Part shown: piece after piece, positions 45,737 through 55,564 of the stretch
How the letters are laid out: each line of letters opens with the position of its first letter
Numbering within the stretch: the stretch's first letter is position 1
Assembly (NCBI RefSeq): GCF_022348085.1
Contig: NZ_JAKRFN010000009.1
Span: forward strand, 124,001-188,000
Length of the DNA stretch: 64,000 bases
Source: Mycobacterium sp. PSTR-4-N
GTDB lineage: Bacteria > Actinomycetota > Actinomycetes > Mycobacteriales > Mycobacteriaceae
Direction: 5' to 3'
Made by a program: the position numbers and the translations under genes
The notes under the pieces: generated by a model
The model's database searches: none
What the model saw: only the letters and a program-made list of their open reading frames with translations
Told to the model about the DNA's origin: nothing

Positions 45737-46714
45737 GTGCTGAGAATATCCGCAGTGCACGGTGACATCACACAGCAAGAGGTCGACGCCGTTGTCAATC
45801 CGGCGAACACTGGCATGCGCGGGGGCGGCGGCGCCGATGGCGCGATTCATCGCGCGGGAGGCCACGCCATTCTGCGCGACTGCATTGAGCGCTTCCCCAA
45901 CGGGCTGCCCACAGGTGATGCCGGCTGGACGACAGCAGGCGACCTACCCGCCCGGTGGGTCATCCACACGGTCGGGCCAAACTTTAAGTCCGGGCAGCGA
46001 GACCGCTCGCTTCTGGAGTCTTGCTACCGCCGGGCCATGGAAGTCGCTGACGAACTCGGTGCCCGAGTCGTCGCCTTTCCGCTCATCAGCACTGGCGCCT
46101 ACGGCTGGCCACACCGAGATGCTATCGACGCCGCGATCGAGACCATCGCGGCGGTCGAAACACGTGTCGATGAGGTTCGCCTGGTGGCTATGGACGCCGA
46201 GATGCATGCACGGGTCACCTCACGATTGACTTTGTGGACCCCTATCCGCATCTTGCAAGGCGTTCACGTGTTGCATCAGCGCGGCTACCATCGGTTGCGC
46301 GTCCTGCCAGGAATGAGCCCCTCAGGCATGTATTGGCGAGTCGCAATTACACTCAGCGTCAATATGATTGACGATGCGTTCTTGTCGGACTGCGACCGGG
46401 ACATCGCACTGCACTACACGACAGGCAGCCTCGCCGAGTTCGCGGGTCGAGAAGTAACGGTGACGACGACACCCGATGAAGTTGCTGATTTTATATTGAG
46501 CGCCTTGCGCAACGTCACTCCTACCCACGACGACCCCGCATACACGACGTGGTTTGCCGAGCTCCTTCATTCTGTTGAGCGCACCAAGGCGTTACCTGTC
46601 GCGTACGCCGACTACTTCGACGCCGGCGAGGGGTGGGAGATCGGCTGGGGCAGTGGCGTCAAATATCCGCGACCACCCAGGCCACAAGCTCCTACCGAGG
46701 GGGAGCAGAGCTAA
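45737..46714 (+). CDS. Macro-domain protein with extra C-terminal domain
   Basis: A 325-residue protein. Residues about 1-160 are an ADP-ribose-binding macro domain: GDITQQEVDAVVNPAN, GGGGADGAIHRAGG, IHTVGP and FPLISTGAYGWP are the binding loops of the deacetylase/hydrolase class. Residues about 170-325 form a second domain (from TPIRILQGVHVLHQRGYH through LRVLPGMSPSGMYWRV to LPVAYADYF) that I cannot name. I have an impression that similar stretches occur in stand-alone hypothetical proteins. Start is GTG at 45737. The next gene starts one base-step after the stop codon (TAA-ATG), so the two are a pair. Plausible roles are reversing ADP-ribosylation by a toxin or sensing ADP-ribose derivatives during phage attack. 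Confidence 0.82.
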   Translation: MLRISAVHGDITQQEVDAVVNPANTGMRGGGGADGAIHRAGGHAILRDCIERFPNGLPTGDAGWTTAGDLPARWVIHTVGPNFKSGQRDRSLLESCYRRAMEVADELGARVVAFPLISTGAYGWPHRDAIDAAIETIAAVETRVDEVRLVAMDAEMHARVTSRLTLWTPIRILQGVHVLHQRGYHRLRVLPGMSPSGMYWRVAITLSVNMIDDAFLSDCDRDIALHYTTGSLAEFAGREVTVTTTPDEVADFILSALRNVTPTHDDPAYTTWFAELLHSVERTKALPVAYADYFDAGEGWEIGWGSGVKYPRPPRPQAPTEGEQS

Positions 46715-47428
46715 ATGCCGTCAACGTCAGATAGCGGTGACACGCACACCGTCCTAGAGCGACTCGATACGGTCCTGCAGCGGGCAACCGGACTTTCGCC
46801 GAGATCCAGTGCAGTGGGAGGAACTCTCCTTCCGCGCGGGGACGCGCTACTGCCGTGCGTCACAATCAAATTCAATACAAAGGATGTGCGTTCTGCCGAC
46901 CGAGCGGCCCTCTTTGCCGAAGGTCAATTCGTTCACTTAGGAGTTTGGCCGGCGGAACTCCAACCCCAGTACGCTTACCTATACTCCGACCGGGCTAGAG
47001 TCGAATCGCTACTTATACTCGATGGTCACAACGGTTTCACTGTCGAGCCCAACTTCCAGCTCGCCCATCGGTTCGCCCAACCGCTCCAACGCTGGTTTCC
47101 GACCAGAGTACTTTCGGCCGATGCTTACCTGCGCCAGTGGATCGACGACTTTCGTACCGGACGTGCCGGCGGCCGAACGCGGGATGAGATTGCTGATCCT
47201 GACTTTTTCGGCTGGCTGGTAGAGCGCCGATACGCTCTCGCGACGGAGCACGAAAGCTTGCACCAATGGTTAGACAACAAGAAGGCCGGCATACAGATCC
47301 ACATACGCCCCGGTGTCCAGATCCGCAGAACCTGGTGGTACGACGAAGCATTTGCGGTTGGGAACCAGCACGAGTTCGTCGCGCAGGTGCGCGACGCGGT
47401 CAATCAGATATTGCGCGCGCTCGGGTAG
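46715..47428 (+). CDS. Uncharacterised partner of the macro-domain protein
   Basis: A 237-residue soluble protein, starting directly after the macro-domain stop codon. I recognise no family. Visible features are a central segment FVHLGVWPAELQPQYAYLYS, a helical region with RQWIDDFRTGRAGG, and a C-terminal IHIRPGVQIRRTWW followed by an amphipathic helix. There is no membrane segment, no Walker motif and no HxxxE or NADAR/DarT-like motif that would mark an ADP-ribosyltransferase. Its lower GC and codon use than the sugar locus suggest acquisition. It may be the effector or substrate of the macro-domain protein, but this rests only on adjacency. Confidence 0.7.
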   Translation: MPSTSDSGDTHTVLERLDTVLQRATGLSPRSSAVGGTLLPRGDALLPCVTIKFNTKDVRSADRAALFAEGQFVHLGVWPAELQPQYAYLYSDRARVESLLILDGHNGFTVEPNFQLAHRFAQPLQRWFPTRVLSADAYLRQWIDDFRTGRAGGRTRDEIADPDFFGWLVERRYALATEHESLHQWLDNKKAGIQIHIRPGVQIRRTWWYDEAFAVGNQHEFVAQVRDAVNQILRALG

Positions 47429-47633
47429 ACGCAGTTTGCAGTTTGACCTGTTGACGAGGGTTGAGAACCCGGCTAGTAGCGACCGTCCCTGGAAACCGCC
47501 CCGTCGCTTCTGTCCCATTCTTCGACCGTCGTGAACAGGGCCAATGTAAATTTGCGGTGTATGGCTCGGTCGGGCTTCTGTCGAAGCACTAATCCGCGCA
47601 AAGGCGTCCGTCACTTTTGCAAGACTGACGCTA

Positions 47634-47953
47634 TGGCAGAAGCGGCCGAGCACGGCTTCACTGTTAAATATGTCTCGGACCAGGACGCGTCCCCTTGCTG
47701 ACTGTTGATCCGTTAGAAGTGGACATGACAGGTTGGAGCGTCGAGGTTAGTGATGATCCTGATTTGTACCGGGAGAACACCTTGACGCCGGATAACGCAC
47801 AACGCGGGCAGATCTCGAAAGTTCGTGCGTGAGTCGCTACGGGGGATCGGCGAACGGTGGACCGTTCCCGTCGACTGGGGTAAACGAATTGTGCAATGGA
47901 TACCTTCAACGGCAGTCAGCAATAAATCGGTGCAGGATCTCAGAGTCGACTAA
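47634..47953 (+). pseudogene. Relic of an unrecognised gene
   Basis: No intact gene lies between 47429 and 48108, but coding-like text can be followed across three frames. It runs from ATG 47634 (GFTVKYVSDQDAS), then a shift near 47695 to LTVDPLEVDMTGWSVEVSDD...QRGQIS, then a shift near 47815 to RKFVRESLRGIGERW...VDWGKRIVQWIP, ending at TAA 47951-47953. Each segment has amino-acid composition of real protein and the shifts join smoothly. The parent family is not recognised. The rest of the gap (47429-47633 and 47954-48108) shows nothing I can name. Confidence 0.35.
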
Positions 47954-48108
47954 ATCGCATCCGAAAGTGAGTCTTTAATCGCGATAACGCGCCTGTTGTG
48001 TTGGCAACGATCTGCGAAATACGTCGTGTAAGGCTGCGCCCTCCTTCGTGGTCACCTCGCGAGTGATGCGCTTTCCCCAAAGCTACGTGGTGACCCTGTG
48101 ACTCCGTG

Positions 48109-48546
48109 CTAAATGATATCGAGCTCGGTGCGCTCGACCGTGTGGCCGAGGGCTCTCAAATCAGCGGCAATGTCTTCTATTCTGTCTGCGGGCAGAAGTA
48201 GTGCATCGCCATTGAGTGTCGTTCTGTAAAGCTCGCCGCCGTACTTCGCGCTCAGTTCTTTAGGGAACCAGTCCAACTGTGTTTGGAGTAGCCACTCTGG
48301 GTAATCCCCGTTGGCAAATCCCGGAACCGAATCGGCAGCGAACGGGTCATCGTCCGATGGCACCTCATCAAAGCTCTCTGCGAACTCTGTGTCCCACTCA
48401 CCGGCGGGCAGGCTTTTCCTGAATTCTCCCCAGGTTCGGGACCGATCTAACGCTCTTCTCACTTGAGCCAGGCGTTCTGCTTTTTCTTGTTCTGCGAAGA
48501 GGGCACTGTCGAATCCGTACCCGACAACCCGGTAAAAGATCTTCAA
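48109..48546 (-). CDS. Hypothetical protein, TTG start
   Basis: A 145-residue acidic soluble protein. The start is TTG at 48546, supported by TAAGGAG seven bases upstream and by the natural N-terminus KIFYRVVGYGFDSALF. The middle is Asp/Glu/Ser-rich (VPSDDDPFAADSVPGF); the C-terminus has ADRIEDIAADLRALGHTV, a small alpha/beta-like unit. No family is recognised. It lies alone on the minus strand between the gene relic and the defence genes. It may be an island cargo or immunity-type protein; this is only a guess from size and acidity. Confidence 0.6.
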   Translation of the reverse strand: MKIFYRVVGYGFDSALFAEQEKAERLAQVRRALDRSRTWGEFRKSLPAGEWDTEFAESFDEVPSDDDPFAADSVPGFANGDYPEWLLQTQLDWFPKELSAKYGGELYRTTLNGDALLLPADRIEDIAADLRALGHTVERTELDII

Positions 48547-48737
48547 GCTGTTCTCCTTAAAACCGACCCGTGCGGAGACACTGCAAGAATGACACCGGTC
48601 AATGACGGACCGATTTGAGGCTTTCGTCCGAGCGCGTGCTTACCTCACCGCTGCCACGACAGTCGCTCTTTTCGCCCTCGCGTGAGGGTTGCTCGGAACG
48701 CTACTCATGTGTCGGTGAGCTCACCTAAGCTTCGACA

Positions 48738-49328
48738 GTGGAGCTGCTTGCGGCTCGCGATCTAGCAACTGTGTGGGGGAGCATGTCTGGTACAGCCGTC
48801 TGGCCGGCGTCCGTCATCGAACGAAACCGCCTCCGTATCGAGGTGCACGCGCAGCCGGCCGTCAACCTCGCGCTCATTCACAATCGCGTACCCCTAATTG
48901 CGGAAATTGCGATGACGAACGACTCAGACGTGCCCGTGTTGGGGTCTCCAGCTGTCCATTCGCCTTCACGGCAACGCGTACCAACAGAGGCTGAACGTGC
49001 CGCGCTGATCGCTGCGGCCGTCTCGAAAGCACTACGCACGCACGACGGCGTCAGGTATGTCTCCCCGTCGGCATCATTCGAGAACACCGTCAGGCCCGGT
49101 GTCGAGAATTTCGAGTTCTTTCAGTCGGAGGTTGCGCTGGTCCACGACAGCTACAGGAACCGAGTCCAGCTTGAATACAAACTCGTTTTGTCAGGCACCG
49201 TGCATGTCGCCAGGTCAAGTATCGGTGCTTCGAGCCGCGCCTCTCGAGCTCGTGGAGCCGCTCCGGTCTCCGTGGATAACTCGCTGGAACTGCATGTATC
49301 GCGCGGATCGCTTCCGCCGTCGCCGTAA
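48738..49328 (+). CDS. Hypothetical protein with DUF4011-helicase-like N-terminus
   Basis: A 196-residue frame from GTG 48738 (ATG 48783 is an alternative). Residues about 30-66, RIEVHAQPAVNLALIHNRVP then IAMTNDSDVPV, look like the beginning of very large DUF4011-type superfamily-1 helicases. The remainder (ALIAAAVSKALRTHDGVRYV, ENFEFFQSEVALVHDS) does not continue that family. The gene could therefore be the joined ends of a much larger deleted gene, or an independent small protein. It ends 14 bases before the DUF262 gene and is probably cotranscribed with it. Confidence 0.45.
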   Translation: MELLAARDLATVWGSMSGTAVWPASVIERNRLRIEVHAQPAVNLALIHNRVPLIAEIAMTNDSDVPVLGSPAVHSPSRQRVPTEAERAALIAAAVSKALRTHDGVRYVSPSASFENTVRPGVENFEFFQSEVALVHDSYRNRVQLEYKLVLSGTVHVARSSIGASSRASRARGAAPVSVDNSLELHVSRGSLPPSP

Positions 49329-49342
49329 CATGAAGGAGCGCA

Positions 49343-51208
49343 ATGCCGTTCGATAGTCCTGATCTGAACCTTGGGAATGAGCTCCTCAAGGACGTTGGCA
49401 ATGGCAAGATCCGGTTGCCCGACTTCCAGCGTGACTGGAAATGGGATGTTGACCGTATCGCAGGGCTCCTCGCCAGCGTATCGCTCGGCTATCCCGTAGG
49501 CGTAGCGATGCTTCTTGAGACGGGCGGCGACGATGTCCAGTTCGCGACGCGCCTGGTGAGTGGAGTGCGAGAAAACGCCGACACGAAGCCTGCCGAGCGT
49601 CTGATCCTGGACGGCCAGCAACGGCTGACCGCGCTCTATCAGTCGCTGGCTCGAGATATGCCGGTGCACACTCAGGACAGCCGCAAGCGACGGCTCGAGA
49701 GGTACTTCTACATCGACATCGAGGAAGCTCTCGATCCTGACGGTGACCGCGAACTGGCGATCGTGGCAGTGCCGGGCGACCGGATGGAGCGCGATAACTT
49801 CGGCAAAGACGTGGTGAGAGACCTGACTTCGATGCAACTCGAATGTCAGAACGGGCTATTTCCACTCACTGCGGTCTTCGATGTCTCTCGGACGGCGGAA
49901 TGGATGATGGCGTACGTCAATTCGGTCCCCGATCCGCAGGTCGTGAAGGAGCGGTTTGATGTCTGGACCCGATTCCAAAAGGAAGTGCTTGCGAACTTTA
50001 CGGGTTATACGGTCCCTGTCATCGTCCTCAGGAAGGACACACCAAGGGAGGCAGTCTGCACCGTATTCGAGAAGGTGAACACGGGCGGCGTTGTGCTCGA
50101 TGTCTTCGAGCTGTTAACTGCCACGTTCGCATCCTCGGAATTCGATCTTCGGGCCGACTGGGAGATTCGACGAAAGCGCCTCAACGACCATAAGGTCCTG
50201 AGGGGAATGCAGAACACTGACTTCCTGCAAGCAATTTGCCTCCTTGCTACACGGGCGCGAAGAGCATCGTGGAAAGCGGGGGATTCCGACAAGGCTCCAG
50301 CGGTGTCGTGCAAGCGGCGGGACATCCTGAGGTTAACTCGCGAGGAGTACGAGCTATGGGCACCGCAAGCCGAGAAGGGGTTCGCTTGGTCAGCGACTTT
50401 TTTGACGGGAGAAATGATTTTCGAAGCCCGTGACGTGCCATATCGGTCGCAATTGGTCCCTTTGGCTGCCATCCATGCCGCGCTCGGTCAGGGCGCGGAA
50501 GTGATTGGGAAAGTGGAGAAGATCAGGCGCTGGTTTTGGTGCGGGGTCCTGGGTGAGCTATATGGCGGTGCTATCGAGACCAGGTTCGCGAATGATCTGC
50601 AGCAAGTCGCTGACTGGTGCAATGGTTCTGATTCAGAACCGATTACGATCTACGAGTCTTCCTTCGACCCCGGGCGTCTACTCACTTTGCGGACTCGGAA
50701 CAGTGCGGCGTACAAGGGTGTCTACGCCCTATTGATGCGTGGAGGCTCGAAGGATTGGATGTACGACCAGGACATCACGATCGCAAGCCATCACAGCCTG
50801 GCTGTCGATATCCACCACATCTTCCCGAAGAAGTGGTGCGAGGACCACAAGATCGACGCTCTCAAGCGGGAGAGCATTGTCAACAAGACCGCCATATCTG
50901 CGTCCACCAATCGCAAGATTCTTGCGCGTGCCCCGAGTAAGTACATCCCGCTGCTCGTTCGGGACGGAGAGACTACCGTCGGCGAACTCGAGTTGCGCAT
51001 GCGACAACATCACGTTGACTTCGATGCGCTAAGCGCCGACGACTTCGATGCATTCTTCGACGCGCGTTGGGCTAGTCTCCTCGGACTTATCGGCGCCGCG
51101 ATGGGCAGAGATTTAGCAAACGCTTCTCCGCTCACTTTGCCCGAGGATTACGACCTCGACGAAGAGGAACCGTCTGATAGCGACGTTGGAGAGTCGCTCC
51201 CGGCATAA
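49343..51208 (+). CDS. DUF262 + HNH (DUF1524-like) protein, GmrSD/BrxU-like
   Basis: A 621-residue protein of the GmrSD/SspE/BrxU style. The N-terminal DUF262 domain has RLPDFQRDWKW and the NTPase signature DGQQR at residues 90-94. The C-terminal nuclease-like domain has VDIHHIFPKKW (His491, His492) followed by ESIVNKTAISASTNRK, matching the H...N...H-type DUF1524 pattern. Such proteins cut modified or unmodified foreign DNA, powered by nucleotide hydrolysis. AAGGAG precedes the ATG by four bases. It lies 177 bases upstream of pglW on the same strand. BREX loci elsewhere carry the GmrSD-like BrxU as a complementary defence, so a partner role is likely here. Confidence 0.85.
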   Translation: MPFDSPDLNLGNELLKDVGNGKIRLPDFQRDWKWDVDRIAGLLASVSLGYPVGVAMLLETGGDDVQFATRLVSGVRENADTKPAERLILDGQQRLTALYQSLARDMPVHTQDSRKRRLERYFYIDIEEALDPDGDRELAIVAVPGDRMERDNFGKDVVRDLTSMQLECQNGLFPLTAVFDVSRTAEWMMAYVNSVPDPQVVKERFDVWTRFQKEVLANFTGYTVPVIVLRKDTPREAVCTVFEKVNTGGVVLDVFELLTATFASSEFDLRADWEIRRKRLNDHKVLRGMQNTDFLQAICLLATRARRASWKAGDSDKAPAVSCKRRDILRLTREEYELWAPQAEKGFAWSATFLTGEMIFEARDVPYRSQLVPLAAIHAALGQGAEVIGKVEKIRRWFWCGVLGELYGGAIETRFANDLQQVADWCNGSDSEPITIYESSFDPGRLLTLRTRNSAAYKGVYALLMRGGSKDWMYDQDITIASHHSLAVDIHHIFPKKWCEDHKIDALKRESIVNKTAISASTNRKILARAPSKYIPLLVRDGETTVGELELRMRQHHVDFDALSADDFDAFFDARWASLLGLIGAAMGRDLANASPLTLPEDYDLDEEEPSDSDVGESLPA

Positions 51209-51385
51209 CGAGTTCGGAGTGAGGTGAGGTGGTCTGCTGTCAAACGTCTTCAGCGGCCGAGAACTAATGGCTTGCAGCCGTCTCCGTAGTATGCCGGCCG
51301 CCGATAGGGTTGGCCGCGTGGATTGGCTGTGGGTGCTGCTTGAGCTCGGGTCCTCCGCGGGTCGGGCGGATGGAGAGGCGCCACG

Positions 51386-54300
51386 GTGAAGTCTGACTCC
51401 CCACTTTGGAAGGTCATGGGCGACCCGGCGAGTCCTGCGGAGGCCGCCGCGCTCGATGCCTTCCGCGAGCTTCTTCCAGAAGATGGCATCACCACGGCCT
51501 GGGCAAATCTGACCTTCATCAACGACCAAGGCCGCACGGCCGAGGTCGATGTACTCCTCCTGACCACCCAGGGGATGTACCTCGTCGAGCTCAAGGGCTG
51601 GCACGGCACGATCCGCGGGAACGCGCAGCGTTGGAACCAGGGTCAGCGCAACGTCGAGAATCCTCGTCTGTCTGCCGACCGCAAGGCGAAGTGGCTCAAG
51701 AGCCTCCTCCAGGACCGGGCTCCCAATAAAGCCGCCAGGGGGCTGGTGCCGCGCATCCATGCAGTCGTCGTCATGCATGGGGAGGGCAGCACCGTCGAGA
51801 TCTCGGCTCCGGGTGACATAGGAGTCCTGACTCTGGACGGGTACCACGTCAACTCGAGGCCGCGCCTCCTAAGGCTTTCAGACTTCCTCAAACAGCCTCC
51901 GCACGACTTCCGTCAGCCAATCGATATCCAGCGAGCACGGCAGGTCCGCACGCTGTGCGACGCCGTCGGATTCACCCCGACGCCGAAGGTTCGCATGGTC
52001 GGTGACTTCGTGGTCGCCGACGACGAGCCCATCGCGCAGGGCAGGGACTGGCAGGACGTGCTCGTCAACCTTCCCGCGTTGCCGGACGTCAAGCGTCGGC
52101 TACGCCTGTACGACGTGCCAAAGTCCGCATCACCTGCAGACCGCCAGCACATTGAGCAGCTTGCACAGCGCGAGTTCCAGCTCACCCAGGGGCTGCGCCA
52201 CGGCGGCATTGCCGTGCCGATCGACTACAAGCGAACCGACGACGGCCCGGCGTTGGTGTTCGAGCACGATGCCAAAGAACTCCCGCTCGACGCTTACATC
52301 GCCGGGGAGGGTGCCGAGCTGGACCTCGATCAGCGGCTCTCGCTGGTGATCCGGCTGGGCGAGATCCTGCGGTTCGCCCACAACGTCCACCTTCGCCACC
52401 GGGCGCTGTCGCCGCGCCGTGTGTGGGCGACCCCCGTCAAAGACGCCCTCCCTGACCTCACCATCCGCGATTGGTACTTCGCCCAGCGCGACAGCTCGAC
52501 TCGCAACGTCTCCCGCCTGACTGCGATCAGCGCGGGAGTCGATGACCTCATGGGCGTTGCTAACCAGGACGACTGGCTCTGGCTCGCACCCGAGGCCCGC
52601 CACTCCGTCGAAGGACTCCCACCAATCCCGCTGGACGTCTACGGGTTTGGCGTCCTGGCGTACCTCATCCTGACTGGCAAACCTCCTGCCGAGACCTTTG
52701 TCGAGTTGGAGCAGCGGCTGTCCGAGGCGGGCGCACTCGACCCGCGCGCAGCGTCGCCAGGCATGCCCGACAGCGTGGCTGACGTCATCGCGATGGCAAC
52801 CCGCGCCGTCGAGTCGGAGCGATTGTCGACGATTGAAGAGGCGCTCGAACTTCTTCGGCTGGCTAGCGACGAGCTTCGGCGAGGGGACCAAGCCGAGGAC
52901 CCCACGCCGGTCGAAGACCCCGTCGACGCGCAGACGGACGATATTGTCGCCGACCGCTTCATCGTCACTAGTCGTCGTGGTGAAGGTTCTAGCGGCGTGG
53001 CACTCGGGGTCCATGACACCGACTCTGACGACCCAAGCCGCGAGCTCGTCCTCAAAGTCGCTCGGACGGAGTCCGCCGCGCGCAGGCTCTCGCCGGAAGC
53101 CGACGTGCTGAGAGCGCTCGACCACCGCCGGGTGGTGCGACTTATGGCAGGGCCGCTCGACGTTGGGCACAGACGAGCGCTTCTTCTCAGCGACGCTGGC
53201 AAGGAAACGCTTGCTACGCGCCTCTCCAAAGAGGGGCGGGCGACAGTGGGTCAGCTTGAGCAGTATGGAAGCCAGCTGCTGGAAGCAATGATCTACCTGG
53301 AGTCGCAAGGTGTCTTTCACCGAGACATCAAGCCGGCCAACCTCGGTATCACGCCAGACCCCGGGACGCGGAAGCCGTCGCTGATTCTCTTCGATTTCTC
53401 GCTCGCGAGTGAGAGCGCGGACAACACGTCATCTGGAACGCCGAGTTATCTCGACCCCTATCTCGGCCGTGGTCGCCGACAAAAGTATGACCGTGCGGCC
53501 GAGTTGTGGGCCGTCTCGACCACGCTCTTCGAGATGGCGACGGGGCAGCTGCCGTGGTGGGGTGAGGGTGCTGGCCGTCCCGCCGACCCGAGTGACCCGC
53601 CAATCATCGAGCCCACAAGCTTCGAGCCAGCCGTGGCGACTCAACTCACGGCCTTCTTTCAACGCGCCCTCCATTCGGACGCGGGAGCCAGATTCAGCAG
53701 CGCCGACGAGCTGGCGGTGGCCTGGCAGGGAGTGTTTGCCTCTCTCGACACCGACGACGACAGCGCTGGCGGGAACGACGACCTCGCTGACGCGGCAACA
53801 CTCGACACTCCGCTGGAGCGCGCGGGCCTCTCAGCACGGGCGCTGTCCGCCGTCTCACGTCTTGAGGTGGCGACCGTTGGGCAGCTGCTGGGCGTCCACC
53901 CGACCCGGATCAACTCGATTCGCGGCCTAGGTGAGACCTACCGCAAGGAGATCCAAGCAAGGATTCGCGGCTGGCGAGCACGACTCAGTGGTGGGGGCGA
54001 AGTCGCCGCAGATCAGCCCGCGGGTACCGAGCGACTGGTATCCCTCCTTCTGGATCAGCTCAAGGGGACAGAGCGGTCGGTGATCGAACGACTTCTCGGT
54101 TTATCAGGCGAAGCGACACCGGGCGAATGGCCCTCCACGGGAGACACCGCCCAATCGTTGCGGATCACTCGCGACCAAGTCGCGAATGCCGTTGACCGAG
54201 CGGTCGCAACATGGGGCAACAAGAGCGCCTCCGCCATCGACAGCGTGCGCACCGAAGTTGCGACACTCCTTGCCCGCAACGGCCGAGTGATGGCCGTGAC

Positions 54301-55560
54301 GTCTCTTGCGAACGCATTGGTCGCCCAGCGCGGATCACTGCTCGACGGGGACGACCGGACTCGCCATGGATCGGCCCTCCTGCGTTTGAGCTACGAGCTC
54401 GATGCGCGCATGCCTGAGCCGGCGTTGGAACTCCGGCGAGTCATCGGAAAACGTGCCAATGTCATCGCCCTGCGTGAAACTGCGGACCCTGACGACTTAA
54501 GGCGAGAATTTCCACCAGCCGACATCCTGACCGAGACGGCCATCGAGTTAGGGCGTCGCGCCGATGAACTCGTCGCGACCGGGATCGTGCCGTTCGCAAC
54601 GGCACACGCAGCCCTCACTGACGTCGTGAACGAGGCCGGGGCGTCTCCGCTCATCGGCCTGACTGGGCGGCAACTCTTGAAACTCGCCGCAGCAGTTTCG
54701 ACGAAGGCGGTCGTGTCGGGATTCGACGAGCTGTACCCGCTAGACCTCGACCCACAGCAGGCAGTGGAGCGTGCGCTACGTGGCAAGCCTGGCCGGCGGA
54801 TCAGTGAGTCCAATGTTCGTCGTACTGTGGCTGCACGTTTCCCACAGGTCGAGCTTCCCGCCGCGTCGCACCGACTCGACGCTCTCGTCTCCGCGGTCCT
54901 ACCCGGGGTGGTGAACCGCAACGGCGTCTACGAGCTGGCGTCCGAGGTGCGTTCCAGCACACATACAGCCTCAAGCTTCACTGTCGTCGCGCCGGTCGCT
55001 GTCGCCGAGGCGGCGGCAAAGCTCAAGGAGTCGCTCTCGCGAAACGGCGCCCTTACGTTGACCACACCGCCCAAGCGATACGTAAAGGCGGCACACGAAC
55101 TACCGAAGCGGTACGGCGTCGAAGTTCTTGATGTCGCGTCACTGGTCGTGAACGCGACACGCGCACTCGCCAGCGAGCACGGGGCAAGTTGGGAGTTCGT
55201 CCTCGGCGTCGACGCTGAAAAACAAGGCGGTGCAGAGTGGTCGAATCTCGTGGGCTTTGTCCAGCAGGCTGTGACACCAGCCTGGGAGGAAAGGCTCGCG
55301 AGCGACACCCCGTTACTCATCCTCCACGCAGGCCCCCTCGTCAGATACGGCATGGCAGGGCTTCTCTCAACCCTTCTCGACGTGGGCACGCCGCGCCCCG
55401 CTGCACGGTGGCTACTCGTCGCCAAGCAGGGCAACCAGGCTGTCCCGCTGCTGGAAGGCAAGCCAGTGCCACTCGGCCCGAGCGGCTGGATAGAGCTGCC
55501 TGCCGACCTCTCGCTCCTCGCCGACCCCGCGAACAGTCGCAGTACCACAGGAGTCAGTAA

Positions 55561-55564
<4 letters not shown>
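51386..55564 (+). CDS. pglW: BREX-2 Ser/Thr kinase PglW
   Basis: A 1392-residue multidomain protein. Residues about 10-130 are a NERD nuclease-related domain (AEVDVLLLTTQGMYLVELKGWHG). Residues about 215-490 resemble a protein kinase but have HRALSPRRV at 338-346 where HRDxxPxN is expected, so it is probably a pseudokinase. Residues about 525-790 are an apparently active kinase: GEGSSG loop from Gly532, Lys557, HRDIKPAN at 645-652, DFS (not DFG) from Asp670. Further on is a helix-hairpin-helix-like stretch (VGQLLGVHPTRINSIRGLG) and a long helical C-terminus. Start GTG 51386 has GGAGAGG upstream. The stop codon overlaps pglX by four bases (GTGA). Confidence 0.93.

Noticed and set aside
45737..47428. 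DarTG toxin-antitoxin system
   Set aside because: The macro domain fits DarG in part, but the partner has no DarT ADP-ribosyltransferase motifs and the gene order is the reverse of darT-darG.
45291..51208. Prophage or integrase-driven element
   Set aside because: No integrase, transposase, phage structural gene, tRNA attachment site or direct repeats were seen in this part of the island.
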